Source of the DNA: Planctomicrobium piriforme | GTDB lineage: Bacteria > Planctomycetota > Planctomycetia > Pirellulales > UBA1268 | Direction of reading: 5' to 3' | NCBI GenBank assembly: GCA_945869735.1 | Contig: CAMBPQ010000026.1 | Location: forward strand, 1 to 40,674 | DNA length: 40,674 nt | Shown here: one piece after another, positions 18,964-27,000 of the stretch | Layout of the letters: each line of letters begins with the position of its first letter | How positions within the stretch are numbered: the stretch's first letter is position 1 | Notes under the pieces: generated by a model | Databases searched by the model: none | What the model was told of the DNA's origin: nothing | The model's input: the letters and a program-made list of their open reading frames with translations, nothing else | Translations under genes and position numbers: made by a program

Positions 18964-19881
18964 ATGCTCCGGCATCTCATCGTTCCCGAAGACCTGAGTG
19001 CGGCCGAAATCGAGGCCGTGTTTGCGATCTCGCGCGACCTGCAGGAGAAATTTGTCGCGGGCCGCCGCGATGCGCTTCTGCCGGGCCGCGTGCTGGCCCT
19101 CGTCTTCGAGAAACAGAGCCTTCGCACCCGGGTGAGCTTCCAGGCCGCGATGACCCACCTCGGCGGCTCGAGCCTGTTCCTGGGCGCCGACACCGGCTTC
19201 GCCTCATCGCGGGAGAGCATCGCCGACTTTGGCCGCGTGCTCAGCGAATACGTCGACGCGATCGTCTGTCGCTCGAAGGCCCACGACACGATCGTGCAAA
19301 TGGCCGGTGTGGCGAGCGTGCCGGTGATCAACGGGCTGTCCGACGAGTCGCATCCCTGCCAGGCGCTGGCCGACATCTACACGGTCCGGCAGGCGATCGG
19401 CAGGGTGACCGGCCTGACGCTCGCGTTCGTGGGCGACGGCAACAACGTGGCGCGATCGCTCGCGGTCGTGTGTGGGCTGCTGGGGATGCGGTTCGTGCTC
19501 GCCGCGCCGCAGCGCTACCAGTTCGACGAGGCGTTCCGATCGCACCTCAAGGCGATCCTTCCCCACGCCGACATTTTCCAGACGTCCGATCCGGTGGCCG
19601 CGGTGCAGGGTGCCGCCGTCGTCTACACCGACGTCTGGGCGAGCATGGGCCAGGAGGCGGAGCGGCGGGAGCGGGTCGCCGCCTTCACGCCCTATCAGGT
19701 CAACGCCGCGCTCATGGCGCATTGCCCGGATGCGATGTTCATGCACTGCCTCCCGGCCCGCCGCGGCGAGGAGGTCACCGACGAGGTGATCGACGGCCCG
19801 CAGAGCGTGGTGGTCACGCAGGCTGCCAACCGCATGCACGTGCAGAAGGGGTTGATCGCCTGGCTGCTCGGCCACGCCTGA
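18964..19881 (+). CDS. argF: Ornithine carbamoyltransferase
   Basis: The product has 305 residues and makes citrulline from ornithine and carbamoyl phosphate. The carbamoyl-phosphate loop reads SLRTR (52-56), where E. coli has STRTR. The HPCQALAD motif is at 130-137, an ornithine-side DVWASMGQE follows, and HCLPA is near the C-terminus. ATG 18964 lies 10 bases after the argD stop; no strong Shine-Dalgarno is visible, consistent with coupled translation. Acetylornithine carbamoyltransferase is a relative but is less likely, given the length and the argB-argD context. Confidence 0.92.
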   Translation: MLRHLIVPEDLSAAEIEAVFAISRDLQEKFVAGRRDALLPGRVLALVFEKQSLRTRVSFQAAMTHLGGSSLFLGADTGFASSRESIADFGRVLSEYVDAIVCRSKAHDTIVQMAGVASVPVINGLSDESHPCQALADIYTVRQAIGRVTGLTLAFVGDGNNVARSLAVVCGLLGMRFVLAAPQRYQFDEAFRSHLKAILPHADIFQTSDPVAAVQGAAVVYTDVWASMGQEAERRERVAAFTPYQVNAALMAHCPDAMFMHCLPARRGEEVTDEVIDGPQSVVVTQAANRMHVQKGLIAWLLGHA

Positions 19882-19915
19882 GCGGGCCACTTCCCTGGGG
19901 CGCTCTTCCGCCGCG

Positions 19916-20098
19916 CACCCATCGCTCGCGCTCCGGGCTTCTTGAGGACATCGGGCGCCTCGTCTCCCGCGTCGGCGCGGCCTCCCGACAGGAAGCCCCA
20001 AGCGCGAGCGCGGGGAATACGGCCCCCACCCCAACCCGTTCCGCGCCGCCACCGCGCCGCCACCCGTTTACCCATCGCTCGCGCTCCGGGCTTCTTGG
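19916..20098 (+). repeat. Palindromic repeat cluster, R-L-R
   Basis: A partial R arm (19916-19945) is followed by an L arm (19981-20021) and a full R arm (20060-20098). The L-R spacer is 38 bases, close to the spacer at 16490-16609. The triplet state is GAG/CTC on both arms. The cluster fills the gap between argF and the convergent glycosyltransferase gene, and the gap holds no other feature. Confidence 0.88.
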
Positions 20099-20107
20099 CT
20101 CCGGCGG

Positions 20108-21862
20108 TCACGCGATGCGTGGCCCGGTGAGCCCGAGCACTGCGAGGAGCCGCGTCGCGTAGGCGTCGAATGAATGTGCCGTAGCGTAACTGAGCCGGGC
20201 AGCGTCGTGACGGGTGGCGTGGGCCGCGGCCGCAACTGCGGCCGCCAGCCGCGCGGCAATCTCGTCGGGATCCAACGCGTCGGCCACCCGCAGCACGTAG
20301 GCCGGGGCGTCAACCGCGTCGGCCAGATCGGCGTTGGCGACCGTGGGCAGACCGGCCGCGATGCAATCCATGAGGCCGCCGGAAATCGCGCCCGACCGCA
20401 CCGTCCGCAACTGGATCCCGTAGTCGGCCGCCTGGAGATGGCGGCGGTAATCATCCTCATCGACCCAGTCGCGGGTAAACGATACGGCCTCGGGACCACC
20501 CGCTCGGGCAGTCAGCCGCTCCACCGAGTCGCCCGGGTGACCAACAAACCGCAGGTGCACCGGCACGCCGCGGCGGCGCAGGATCGACATTGCATCGATG
20601 ACCGTCTCAGACGCCTTCGAAGGGATCACCCAGCCGAAGCTGACGATCAACACCGCGTCGTCGGCAACACCAAGGCCGTGACGGGCCGCGCGGCGGGCGT
20701 CGGCAGCGAGCTGATCGTCGGCCAGCTGGCGGTAGACGCAAAACGGCAGCGGCTCGACGCGCACGCCGGGCGTCGATGCGATGAGCCTCGCGAGTGGCCG
20801 GCTGTGCACGATCGCCGGATGCGCGTTGGCCAGGACCCCGCTGAGAAACGGCGTGGGCAGCGTGTCGGGATCGGCCAGCCAGCCGCGAACCTCGGCCTCG
20901 GTCACCACGCGGCGGAGTTCGCGCGCTGCCACCGCGCGGCCGCCGCCGATGCCGTCGCGCCAGACATAAAAGTCGATCAGCCGCCCGTCGTGAATGATGC
21001 ACGGGCCGCCGAACCGCCCGTGGAGGTCCACGATCCGGCGATGAAACGGCGAGTTGCCAAGCACAGCGATCGTGGCGTCGTAATCCGGCCGTAGCCACGC
21101 GGCGGCCGACAGGGGATACGTGCAGCGGACGCTCTCCGATGGCACGGGAGCGGGCTGCTCGGTGTAGATGTCGATGTCGGCGTGGCGACCGAGGGCCTCG
21201 ACGCACCGCAGCGTGTAGTCGGCGACGCCCGAGCGATCGGGTGGAAACGGCGAGGCGATCGCGAGAGTTGGCCGGCGGCGCTGGCCCGCGCGTTGAACAA
21301 AGGCGTCGAAGTGCTGGCGAAGCGCGGTGCTGAATCGTAAGCCCACCGCACCATCCTGCACTGGGTCGCCGCTCGACGCGCCCGTGAGGGTCATGCGTCT
21401 TCGCGAGATGCCGAGACGCTGCTCGAGGTCAGCGGCGGCCGGCTCGGAGATCGGGAAAAAGACACGGTAAGCCGCCAGCCACACGAGGGCCGCGGCGCAG
21501 GCCCGCCGCGCGGTCGCGTCGGGGAAGTCGTCGAAGATAAACTCGTGGATGACGGTAGCCGGCAGCACGTTGCAGCGGTCGAGGAGTCGGGCCGGCAGCA
21601 GCGTGTCGTGCGTCAGCGGTGAGAGCTGCAAAAACACGCTGGGTGTGCTTGAGTCGTCGTTGACAAACGCTCCCCGCGTCGTGTCACAGAGGGCCGCGTC
21701 CGCCGCAGCCAGCTGTCCGAGCCGCGGGTCGGTGAGACCAATGATCTCGACGTCGCCGGCCCCGCTGCGCACCGCGCGAAGCAGGCAGGCGGCGTGGGAG
21801 CGGATGCCACGACACGAATCCCGCGGATCTTGGAGCGAGCGGATGTCGGCAAGGATGCGCAT
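20108..21862 (-). CDS. Glycosyltransferase, GT4-like (GT-B fold)
   Basis: The product has 584 residues from ATG 21862 (MRILADIRSLQDP); an ATG at 21874 adds four residues. The first ~200 residues form one Rossmann-like lobe without a clear family match (SVFLQLSPLTHDTLL, FIFDDFPDATARR). The stretch TLAIASPFPPDRSGVADYTL at about 200 opens a second GT-B-type unit, typical of group 1 glycosyltransferases. The donor-binding lobe has VLIVSFGWVIPSKASETVID and RLRTVRSGAISGGLMDCIAA-like sequence, with AAGLPTVANADLADAV near the usual nucleotide-sugar glutamate/glycine loop. It probably builds a surface glycan; donor and acceptor are unknown. It is last in a minus-strand run of four genes, 29 bases after the small unknown gene. 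Confidence 0.75.
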   Translation of the reverse strand: MRILADIRSLQDPRDSCRGIRSHAACLLRAVRSGAGDVEIIGLTDPRLGQLAAADAALCDTTRGAFVNDDSSTPSVFLQLSPLTHDTLLPARLLDRCNVLPATVIHEFIFDDFPDATARRACAAALVWLAAYRVFFPISEPAAADLEQRLGISRRRMTLTGASSGDPVQDGAVGLRFSTALRQHFDAFVQRAGQRRRPTLAIASPFPPDRSGVADYTLRCVEALGRHADIDIYTEQPAPVPSESVRCTYPLSAAAWLRPDYDATIAVLGNSPFHRRIVDLHGRFGGPCIIHDGRLIDFYVWRDGIGGGRAVAARELRRVVTEAEVRGWLADPDTLPTPFLSGVLANAHPAIVHSRPLARLIASTPGVRVEPLPFCVYRQLADDQLAADARRAARHGLGVADDAVLIVSFGWVIPSKASETVIDAMSILRRRGVPVHLRFVGHPGDSVERLTARAGGPEAVSFTRDWVDEDDYRRHLQAADYGIQLRTVRSGAISGGLMDCIAAGLPTVANADLADAVDAPAYVLRVADALDPDEIAARLAAAVAAAAHATRHDAARLSYATAHSFDAYATRLLAVLGLTGPRIA

Positions 21863-21891
21863 GGCGGCGTGCACTGGCGGAGCAGCCGGCG

Positions 21892-22206
21892 TCAGGCGGA
21901 GTCGCCCCGCCGGGCGGGATCGGGCATGCCGAGCATCGCAGTCACAAACTGATCGATCATCCTCGGCTCGGCGCCGGAGGATGCTGACATGCGACGGAGT
22001 GCGTCGCGATCCGCCGCCGGCACGCCGAAGGCCGCCCGCCGCCGCAGTTCCGACCGCACGAGCGCGATGAGCAGAGGATCAATGGCGGCCGTCTCATCGG
22101 AAAAGGCGGCGGGGACCACGGGCGTGGCCGCCGGCCGCACCGGAAAAAAACGGCGCACCAGCGGCGCGAGCCGTCGCTGTCGAAATCGTCGCCATTCATC
22201 CCTCAT
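21892..22206 (-). CDS. Small basic protein of unknown function
   Basis: The product has 104 residues from ATG 22206 (MRDEWRRFRQRRLAPLVRRF); an in-frame ATG at 22215 adds MGG. The N-terminal third is strongly Arg-rich and possibly amphipathic. The middle (IDPLLIALVRSELRRRAAFG) is helical, and the end (DQFVTAMLGMPDPARRGDSA) is short and polar. There is no signal peptide, membrane helix or metal motif. It is packed between msrB (10-20 bases upstream) and the glycosyltransferase (29 bases downstream), which supports it being a real co-transcribed gene. I do not recognise the family. Confidence 0.55.
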   Translation of the reverse strand: MRDEWRRFRQRRLAPLVRRFFPVRPAATPVVPAAFSDETAAIDPLLIALVRSELRRRAAFGVPAADRDALRRMSASSGAEPRMIDQFVTAMLGMPDPARRGDSA

Positions 22207-22226
22207 GCCGCCCATACCGCGGGTGC

Positions 22227-22808
22227 CTACTTCCCGGCCGGTTTCTTCTCGTCGAGCGTGATGGCGCCGGAGTTGATGCAATACCGCAGGCCCGTCGGCG
22301 CTGGGCCGTCCTCAAACACATGGCCGAGGTGAGCGCCGCAGCGACGGCACGTCACCTCCGTGCGCACCATGAATTGCGTGCGGTCGTCGTGCTCCGCGAC
22401 CGCCTTTCCCTTCACGCCGTCAATCGGCGCGACGAAACTCGGCCAGCCACAGCCGCTGTGAAACTTCTCGCCGGAGGCGAAGAGCGGTTCGCCACAGCAG
22501 ACGCAGCGGTAGGTGCCGGCCGTCTCGGTGTCGGTGTACTTGCCCGTGAAAGCCCGCTCGGTCGACTTCTTGCGGGTGATCTCATACTGCAGTGGTGTCA
22601 GCCGTTTCCGCCACTCGGCCTCGGTCTTCGGGATGTCGTCGTCCGCCACGCGTCCGGCGAGGGCGGGGTTGACCGCAGGGGTATTGTCTTCCTGAGGAAA
22701 CTCGGTGGGCATCGGTGGGGCTCCGTGGGTTCGGGGTCCGGCGGCCACGATCGTGACCATCGCGACGAGCACTGCCGCAAGGGTTCTCATCGAAAAGACT
22801 GGCGTCAT
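22227..22808 (-). CDS. msrB: Exported peptide-methionine (R)-S-oxide reductase
   Basis: The product has 193 residues. It reduces methionine-R-sulfoxide in proteins. The zinc site is CVCC (C102, C105) with CRRC (C154, C157), and the catalytic cysteine is C177 in [17 protein letters not shown] (118-125) is the conserved substrate-side motif. An N-terminal hydrophobic stretch ([18 protein letters not shown], from residue 7) looks like a signal peptide or anchor, so the enzyme should act in the periplasm. ATG 22808 has GGAGG at good spacing; an ATG at 22838 lies inside the upstream gene. It follows the cyclophilin gene by 26 bases. Confidence 0.93.
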   Translation of the reverse strand: MTPVFSMRTLAAVLVAMVTIVAAGPRTHGAPPMPTEFPQEDNTPAVNPALAGRVADDDIPKTEAEWRKRLTPLQYEITRKKSTERAFTGKYTDTETAGTYRCVCCGEPLFASGEKFHSGCGWPSFVAPIDGVKGKAVAEHDDRTQFMVRTEVTCRRCGAHLGHVFEDGPAPTGLRYCINSGAITLDEKKPAGK

Positions 22809-22834
22809 CGTGGCCTCCGTGGCAACGCTCGCGG

Positions 22835-23980
22835 TCACTGGGGCGCCCGCGCCCGCGTGTCCGACTGCGTCGTGGGAATATACGGATGGTCCCGCTTCCG
22901 CAGCACCTCCGCTTTGACGATTCTATCCGGCGGCACGCCCGCGACCGTCCGCCCCTGTTCGTCGGTGGTCCGCATGATCTTCGGAAGCACGTCGAAGCCC
23001 TCGATCACCCGGCCAAACACCGTATGTTTGCCGTCGAGATGCTCCGTCGGCCGGAAGGTCAGGAAAAACTGCGATCCGCCCGTGTCGGGTCCGGCGTGGG
23101 CCATCGACAGCGTGCCGCGGAAGTGTTTGCGGGCACCGGGGGCGTCGACCTCGCAGGCGATGGTGAAGCCCGGTCCGCCCCCGCCGGTACCGGTCGGGTC
23201 ACCCCCCTGGGCCATGAAGCCCGCGATCACGCGGTGGAACGGCGTGCCGTCGTAAAACTTCTTCTCGACAAGGCTCACGAAGTTGGCCACGGTGTTGGGG
23301 GCCTCGTTCTCAAACAGTTCAACGACGATGTCGCCGACGCTCGTTGAGATCTTCACGCGGGGCAGGTCGTCGGCCTCTGCCTCCGCCTTCCGCTTCGCCA
23401 TCTCGGCCTCGGCCTTGGGCCGCTCCCGTTCGATGGCTTCTTCGAGTTCCACCAGCCGATCTTTCCGTGCCCCGGCAGCTGTGGCCTTCGCCGCCCATGC
23501 GGCCGCCTCATCGAGCCGCGAGAGCGCGAGCGCAGCGGCGGCGGCGGCCCCGAATGTGTCGCCATCCGCGACGCCGGCCGCATCGAGCTTCGTTGCCTTG
23601 TCGAGCGCGATCTCGGGGGCGTCGGCCCGCACGGCTGCCGCCACGGCCGCTCCACTGATCTGCCGCGCCTCGACGTTGTCAGGGTCGGCGATCGCGAGTG
23701 TCATCGCAGCCGCCTCGAGCCGCTCGCTCGCGGCCTGGGCCTTCGTCGCCGACTCCTTAAACCTTGCCTCGACCACGGCCTTATCGGCTTTCGGCTGATG
23801 GTATTGGGCCTGGAGCACGGTGAGTTCGGCGACCAGGTCTTTCATCTCGTTGCTGGCCGCGTCGAACTCAGCCTTCGCCGCTGCCGCATCGGGCTTGGCC
23901 GGATCGGCTGCCGCCACGCCGCCCACTCCGCACACCGCCGCCGCCACGGCCGCCGCCATCACGTATCGGATTGCTTCCAT
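22835..23980 (-). CDS. Exported cyclophilin-type peptidyl-prolyl isomerase with helical N-terminal region
   Basis: The product has 381 residues. The signal peptide is [20 protein letters not shown] followed by GVAAADP. Residues about 30-205 are Ala/Glu/Lys-rich and helical, with TPR-like or coiled-coil character. The cyclophilin domain starts at about 208: [34 protein letters not shown] (catalytic R250 in FHR, Q258), then [13 protein letters not shown]. These residues are those needed for prolyl isomerisation. ATG 23980 is chosen because AGGAGG lies upstream; the frame is open to 24607 but that overlaps rsmD on the other strand. It heads a run with msrB, suggesting an envelope protein-folding and repair unit. 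Confidence 0.9.
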   Translation of the reverse strand: MEAIRYVMAAAVAAAVCGVGGVAAADPAKPDAAAAKAEFDAASNEMKDLVAELTVLQAQYHQPKADKAVVEARFKESATKAQAASERLEAAAMTLAIADPDNVEARQISGAAVAAAVRADAPEIALDKATKLDAAGVADGDTFGAAAAAALALSRLDEAAAWAAKATAAGARKDRLVELEEAIERERPKAEAEMAKRKAEAEADDLPRVKISTSVGDIVVELFENEAPNTVANFVSLVEKKFYDGTPFHRVIAGFMAQGGDPTGTGGGGPGFTIACEVDAPGARKHFRGTLSMAHAGPDTGGSQFFLTFRPTEHLDGKHTVFGRVIEGFDVLPKIMRTTDEQGRTVAGVPPDRIVKAEVLRKRDHPYIPTTQSDTRARAPQ

Positions 23981-24044
23981 GCGATTGATGCCTCCTGTTT
24001 CCGGGTACCATAGCATCCCACACGAGCCCGCCGGAAACCCGCCC

Positions 24045-24698
24045 ATGCCCCGCCCCCCACGCCGCCGTGACCGCCCCCAGTCGCCCGCCGGCGGCCTGCG
24101 CACTCCTCCCGAAGACGCCGCCAGCGCCCCGCGGATCATCGGCGGTGAACTCCGCCACCGGCGGCTCGCGCACCAGCCCGATGGCCGGACGAGGCCCATG
24201 AAAGACCGCGTTCGCGAGTCGCTCTTCGATCTGCTGGGAGTCGACGTCCGCGGGGCTCTCGCGATCGACCTGTTCGCCGGCACCGGTGCGTTGGGCTTCG
24301 AGGCCCTCAGCCGCGGCGCCACCCGTGCGGTCTTCGTGGAGCGGCACTTTCCCACGGCTGACGTCCTGCGTCTCTCGGCGAAGGGGCTGGCCGTCGAGGA
24401 ACACTGCGAGGTGCGGTCGGGCGACGTGCTCCTTTGGGGCCGGCGGATGCCGGAGTTGCCGCGTGAGATGCACTGGATCGTGTTCGTCTCGCCGCCGTGG
24501 GCGTTTTTCGCCGCAGGCAACGAACGCCGAGCCGAGTTACTCGGGCTCATCGACGCGCTGCGGCTCGCCGCTCCGCCCCGCAGCACCGTCGTAGTCGAGG
24601 CCGACACCGCGTTCGACGCGACGGCGCTTCCCGATGCGGAGGCGTGGGAGTGCCGCCCGATCCCACCGGCCGTGCTGTATCTCTACCGGATGGCGTAG
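24045..24698 (+). CDS. rsmD: 16S rRNA (guanine-966-N2)-methyltransferase RsmD-like
   Basis: The product has 217 residues. After a Pro/Arg-rich N-terminal tail of about 30 residues comes [12 protein letters not shown], then [18 protein letters not shown], the RsmD signature. The SAM-binding motif I is [20 protein letters not shown] and VFVERH is motif II. Motif IV, normally DPPY or a close variant, reads FVSPPW here. Length and order fit RsmD. It is divergent from the cyclophilin gene (64 bases between start codons) and ends against a palindromic repeat. Confidence 0.85.
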   Translation: MPRPPRRRDRPQSPAGGLRTPPEDAASAPRIIGGELRHRRLAHQPDGRTRPMKDRVRESLFDLLGVDVRGALAIDLFAGTGALGFEALSRGATRAVFVERHFPTADVLRLSAKGLAVEEHCEVRSGDVLLWGRRMPELPREMHWIVFVSPPWAFFAAGNERRAELLGLIDALRLAAPPRSTVVVEADTAFDATALPDAEAWECRPIPPAVLYLYRMA

Positions 24699-24722
24699 CG
24701 AGCGTATCGGTGTGGCGGGCAG

Positions 24723-24818
24723 ATTCCCCGCGCTCGCGCTTGGGGCTTCCTGACGGGTGGCGTGGCGTGATGTGCTAACAAAAAGCCCGGAGCGCAAGCG
24801 ATGGGTATCCGGGTGGCG
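24723..24818 (-). repeat. Palindromic repeat, inverted orientation, R-L pair
   Basis: On the plus strand the L complement (24723-24760, core CGCTCGCGCTTGGGGCTTCC) precedes the R complement (24780-24818, AAAAAGCCCGGAGCGCAAGC), with a spacer of only about 19 bases. The spacer (CGTGGCGTGATGTGCTAAC) recurs nearly unchanged at 26362-26380, so arms plus spacer were copied as a unit. The triplet states differ between arms (GAG against CTT), which still allows a G-U pair in RNA. It sits between the convergent rsmD and chrA. Confidence 0.88.
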
Positions 24819-24839
24819 TTCACCCAGCGACCGCCGCGT

Positions 24840-26150
24840 TCACGACACGCCGAGCACGAGCACATGTGCGACGATGCCGACCGCGGCGGCCGCGAGCACC
24901 ACGAGCGGCGTCGAGGCCCACCCGCGGGCAATCGCGATCCCGCTCACGATCGTCACGATGATTGGCAACGCCGCGGGCACGCCCCCGGGTAGCCATGCGG
25001 CCTGCGCGAGCCCGAACCCGAGGAGGAGAATCGCCGCCACGACGACCGCACCGATCGCCGTCATCGCCAGGCCCAGCCGCGAGCCGGCGCGGATGCGCGA
25101 CACAAACGGCGCCAGCGGCAGCACCATCGCAAACGACGGGATGAATGCGAAAAGCGTCGCCACGAGCGCTCCCTCCAGCCCAGCGCCGAGCGACTGGCCC
25201 GGTCCCGTCCGCCAGCCGGCGAGAAACCCGATGAACGTCACCACGAGGATCAGCGGCCCCGGCGTTGCCTCGCCCATCGCCAGCGCGTCGAATCGCTCGT
25301 CAGGCTCCAGCCAGCCGCGGGCCACCGATTCGTCAAGCGCCCAGGGCACAACCGTATAGGCTCCGCCCAGCGACATGAGCGTGGTCTCGGTGAACAGCGT
25401 GGCGATTTCGCTGCCGCGGCCGCCAGCCGCATGGGCCAGCCACACCACGGCATAGGCAACGCCCCACACAGTGACCGCCGTGGCCGCCACCGTGACCGCC
25501 TGACGAACACCGGCCTTTCCGCACCACGTGTCGCCGGTGCCGGCTGGCATCGCGCATGCCGCCGCAGCGCTGCCGCTCGTCGCGACGCCAACGACTGGTA
25601 AGGCGGCCCCGATCACACCCGCCACGGCCACGACGAGCGGGAAGGGCGCTCCCGCGGCCAGCGCCGCCAGCGCCAGCGCCGCGATCGCCAGCGTCAGGGG
25701 CGAGGTGAGCGACTTGCGTCCGATCCTCCAGGCCGCGAGGGCCACAAGCGCTACGACGGCCGGCCGCATGCCCGCGAAAGCGGCCCTCACCAGCGGCACC
25801 GACTCCCCCGCCGCGTGCGCCCAGGCCAGCACCGTCACGAGGGCCGCTCCCGGCAGCACGAAGAGCGTGCCCGCGATCAGGCCGCCGGAGAGACCGCCCC
25901 GTCGCCAGCCCGCGTAGGTCGCGAGCTGCTGCGCCTCGGGCCCCGGCAGCAGCATGCACAGCCGCATGGCCGCGAGAAACTCCTCCTCTCCGAGCCAGCG
26001 CCGTCGCTCCACGAGCTCTCGGTGCAGCAGGGCCACCTGCCCTGCCGGCCCGCCGAACCCCAGCGCGCCGATCATCAGCCAGACGCGCCAGCCGGAGCCG
26101 GAGTCGTGGTCTGAGTCGTGGTTTGGAGGGGCTCGGTTGGGTGGAGACAC
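24840..26150 (-). CDS. chrA: Chromate transporter
   Basis: The product has 436 residues. This is a polytopic membrane protein of the CHR family with two homologous halves. The first half shows GALGFGGPAGQVALLHRELV and LCMLLPGPEAQQLATYAGW; the second shows MSLGGAYTVVPWALDE and GEATPGPLILVVTFIGFLAG. About ten hydrophobic segments can be counted. The family exports chromate by exchange with protons or sulfate-like anions. The start is GTG 26150 (MSPPNRAPP); no better ATG precedes the conserved region. The gene lies alone, divergent from the cupin gene, and its first codons fall inside the 76-bp duplicated segment annotated at 26143. Confidence 0.9.
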   Translation of the reverse strand: MSPPNRAPPNHDSDHDSGSGWRVWLMIGALGFGGPAGQVALLHRELVERRRWLGEEEFLAAMRLCMLLPGPEAQQLATYAGWRRGGLSGGLIAGTLFVLPGAALVTVLAWAHAAGESVPLVRAAFAGMRPAVVALVALAAWRIGRKSLTSPLTLAIAALALAALAAGAPFPLVVAVAGVIGAALPVVGVATSGSAAAACAMPAGTGDTWCGKAGVRQAVTVAATAVTVWGVAYAVVWLAHAAGGRGSEIATLFTETTLMSLGGAYTVVPWALDESVARGWLEPDERFDALAMGEATPGPLILVVTFIGFLAGWRTGPGQSLGAGLEGALVATLFAFIPSFAMVLPLAPFVSRIRAGSRLGLAMTAIGAVVVAAILLLGFGLAQAAWLPGGVPAALPIIVTIVSGIAIARGWASTPLVVLAAAAVGIVAHVLVLGVS

Positions 26151-26218
26151 GTTTCGGTTTCAGCGCCGTTTGGAATCTCAGGCAAGGGTATTGCCAGTGG
26201 GGCGGTCCTTGAAAGCCC
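26143..26218. repeat. Diverged direct repeat, copy A (chrA 5' end)
   Basis: These 76 bases match 26451-26526 in the same orientation, without gaps, at roughly 80 percent by hand alignment (for example GACACGTTTC and TTGCC-GTGGGGC). Copy A covers the first codons and upstream region of chrA. Confidence 0.8.
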
Positions 26219-26225
26219 GTATGAG

Positions 26226-26416
26226 TGGGGCTTCCTGACGGAACAAAAAGCCCGGATCGCAAGCGACGGGTATCCGGGCCGCGACCGTGTTGGTGGCGGG
26301 GAACGTGTCGGAGCGGCGGGCGGATTCCCCGCGCTCGCGCTTGGGGCTTCCTGACGGGAGGCGTGGCGTGAGGTGCCTACAAAAAGCCCGGATCGCAAGC
26401 GACGGGTATCCGGGCC
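26226..26416 (-). repeat. Palindromic repeat cluster in a divergent promoter region
   Basis: In plus-strand order: a truncated L complement (26226-26241, GGGGCTTCCTGACGG), an R complement (26245-26280), a full L complement (26323-26361) and a second R complement (26381-26416). The two R copies continue into matching flanks (GGCCGCGACCGTGT), so more than the arm was duplicated. Unlike the other clusters, this one lies between two divergent genes rather than at 3' ends. Confidence 0.85.
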
Positions 26417-26450
26417 GCGACCGTGTGGTCGGCGGGGAGCGCGGTCGGAT

Positions 26451-26526
26451 GGCGACACGTTTCCGTTCCGGCCCCGTTTGGTATCTTAGGAAAAGGAGTT
26501 GCCCGTGGGGCAGTCTTTCAAAGCCC
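26451..26526. repeat. Diverged direct repeat, copy B (cupin upstream region)
   Basis: This is the partner of 26143-26218. It lies about 50-120 bases upstream of the cupin start. The two copies flank the palindromic repeat cluster. Confidence 0.8.
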
Positions 26527-26572
26527 TCATTGTCGGCCGCGTGATTTTTTCGGGGAGGCGAATATTGCAGCT

Positions 26573-26950
26573 ATGTCGATGGATGTCGTCAACCAACAAG
26601 ATGCGGTGCCCTTCACCACGGTCGACGGCTCCACGATTCGCGAGTTGCTCGCCCACCGCAACTCCTCGATCCGCCAGCAGAGCCTGGCCGAGGCACGGCT
26701 CGCCGCGGGATGCGCGACGGTGCCCCACCACCACGCCGTGACCGAGGAGATCTATTACATCCTCTCAGGCGCGGCCGACATGACGCTTGCCGACGAGACG
26801 CGACCGGTCCGTCCCGGCGACGCGATCGCGATCCCGCCCGGTGTTCGACACACCATCCGCAATACGGGCCCGGGTGAGCTCGTGTTTCTCTGCACCTGCG
26901 CACCCGGCTACGAGCATTCCGACACGTTTCTCGATCAGCCCGCCACCTGA
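26573..26950 (+). CDS. Single-domain cupin protein
   Basis: The product has 125 residues. It contains the two cupin motifs: VPHHHAVTEEIYYILSGAAD (motif 1, His/His/Glu metal ligands) and PGDAIAIPPGVRHTIRNTG (motif 2, final His). It is a small cytosolic beta-barrel, probably metal-binding; catalytic or ligand-sensing function cannot be told. ATG 26573 is annotated, but the only good ribosome site (GGGGAGG, 26551-26557) is 15 bases away, and an in-frame ATT at 26564 sits at ideal spacing. It ends 50 bases before the first gspE and could share its transcript. Confidence 0.8.
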   Translation: MSMDVVNQQDAVPFTTVDGSTIRELLAHRNSSIRQQSLAEARLAAGCATVPHHHAVTEEIYYILSGAADMTLADETRPVRPGDAIAIPPGVRHTIRNTGPGELVFLCTCAPGYEHSDTFLDQPAT

Positions 26951-27000
26951 CCGCCCTGCCGAATCCCAGCCTCTTCATCTCTCACCCTCTGCCCCACCGC

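Noticed and set aside
17727-19376. 549-codon minus-strand frame opposite argD and argF
   Set aside because: Both genes on the plus strand have all family motifs; the antisense frame has none and no ribosome site.
23981-24607. N-terminal extension of the cyclophilin gene to 24607
   Set aside because: It overlaps rsmD on the other strand and precedes an obvious signal peptide with its own ribosome site at 23980.
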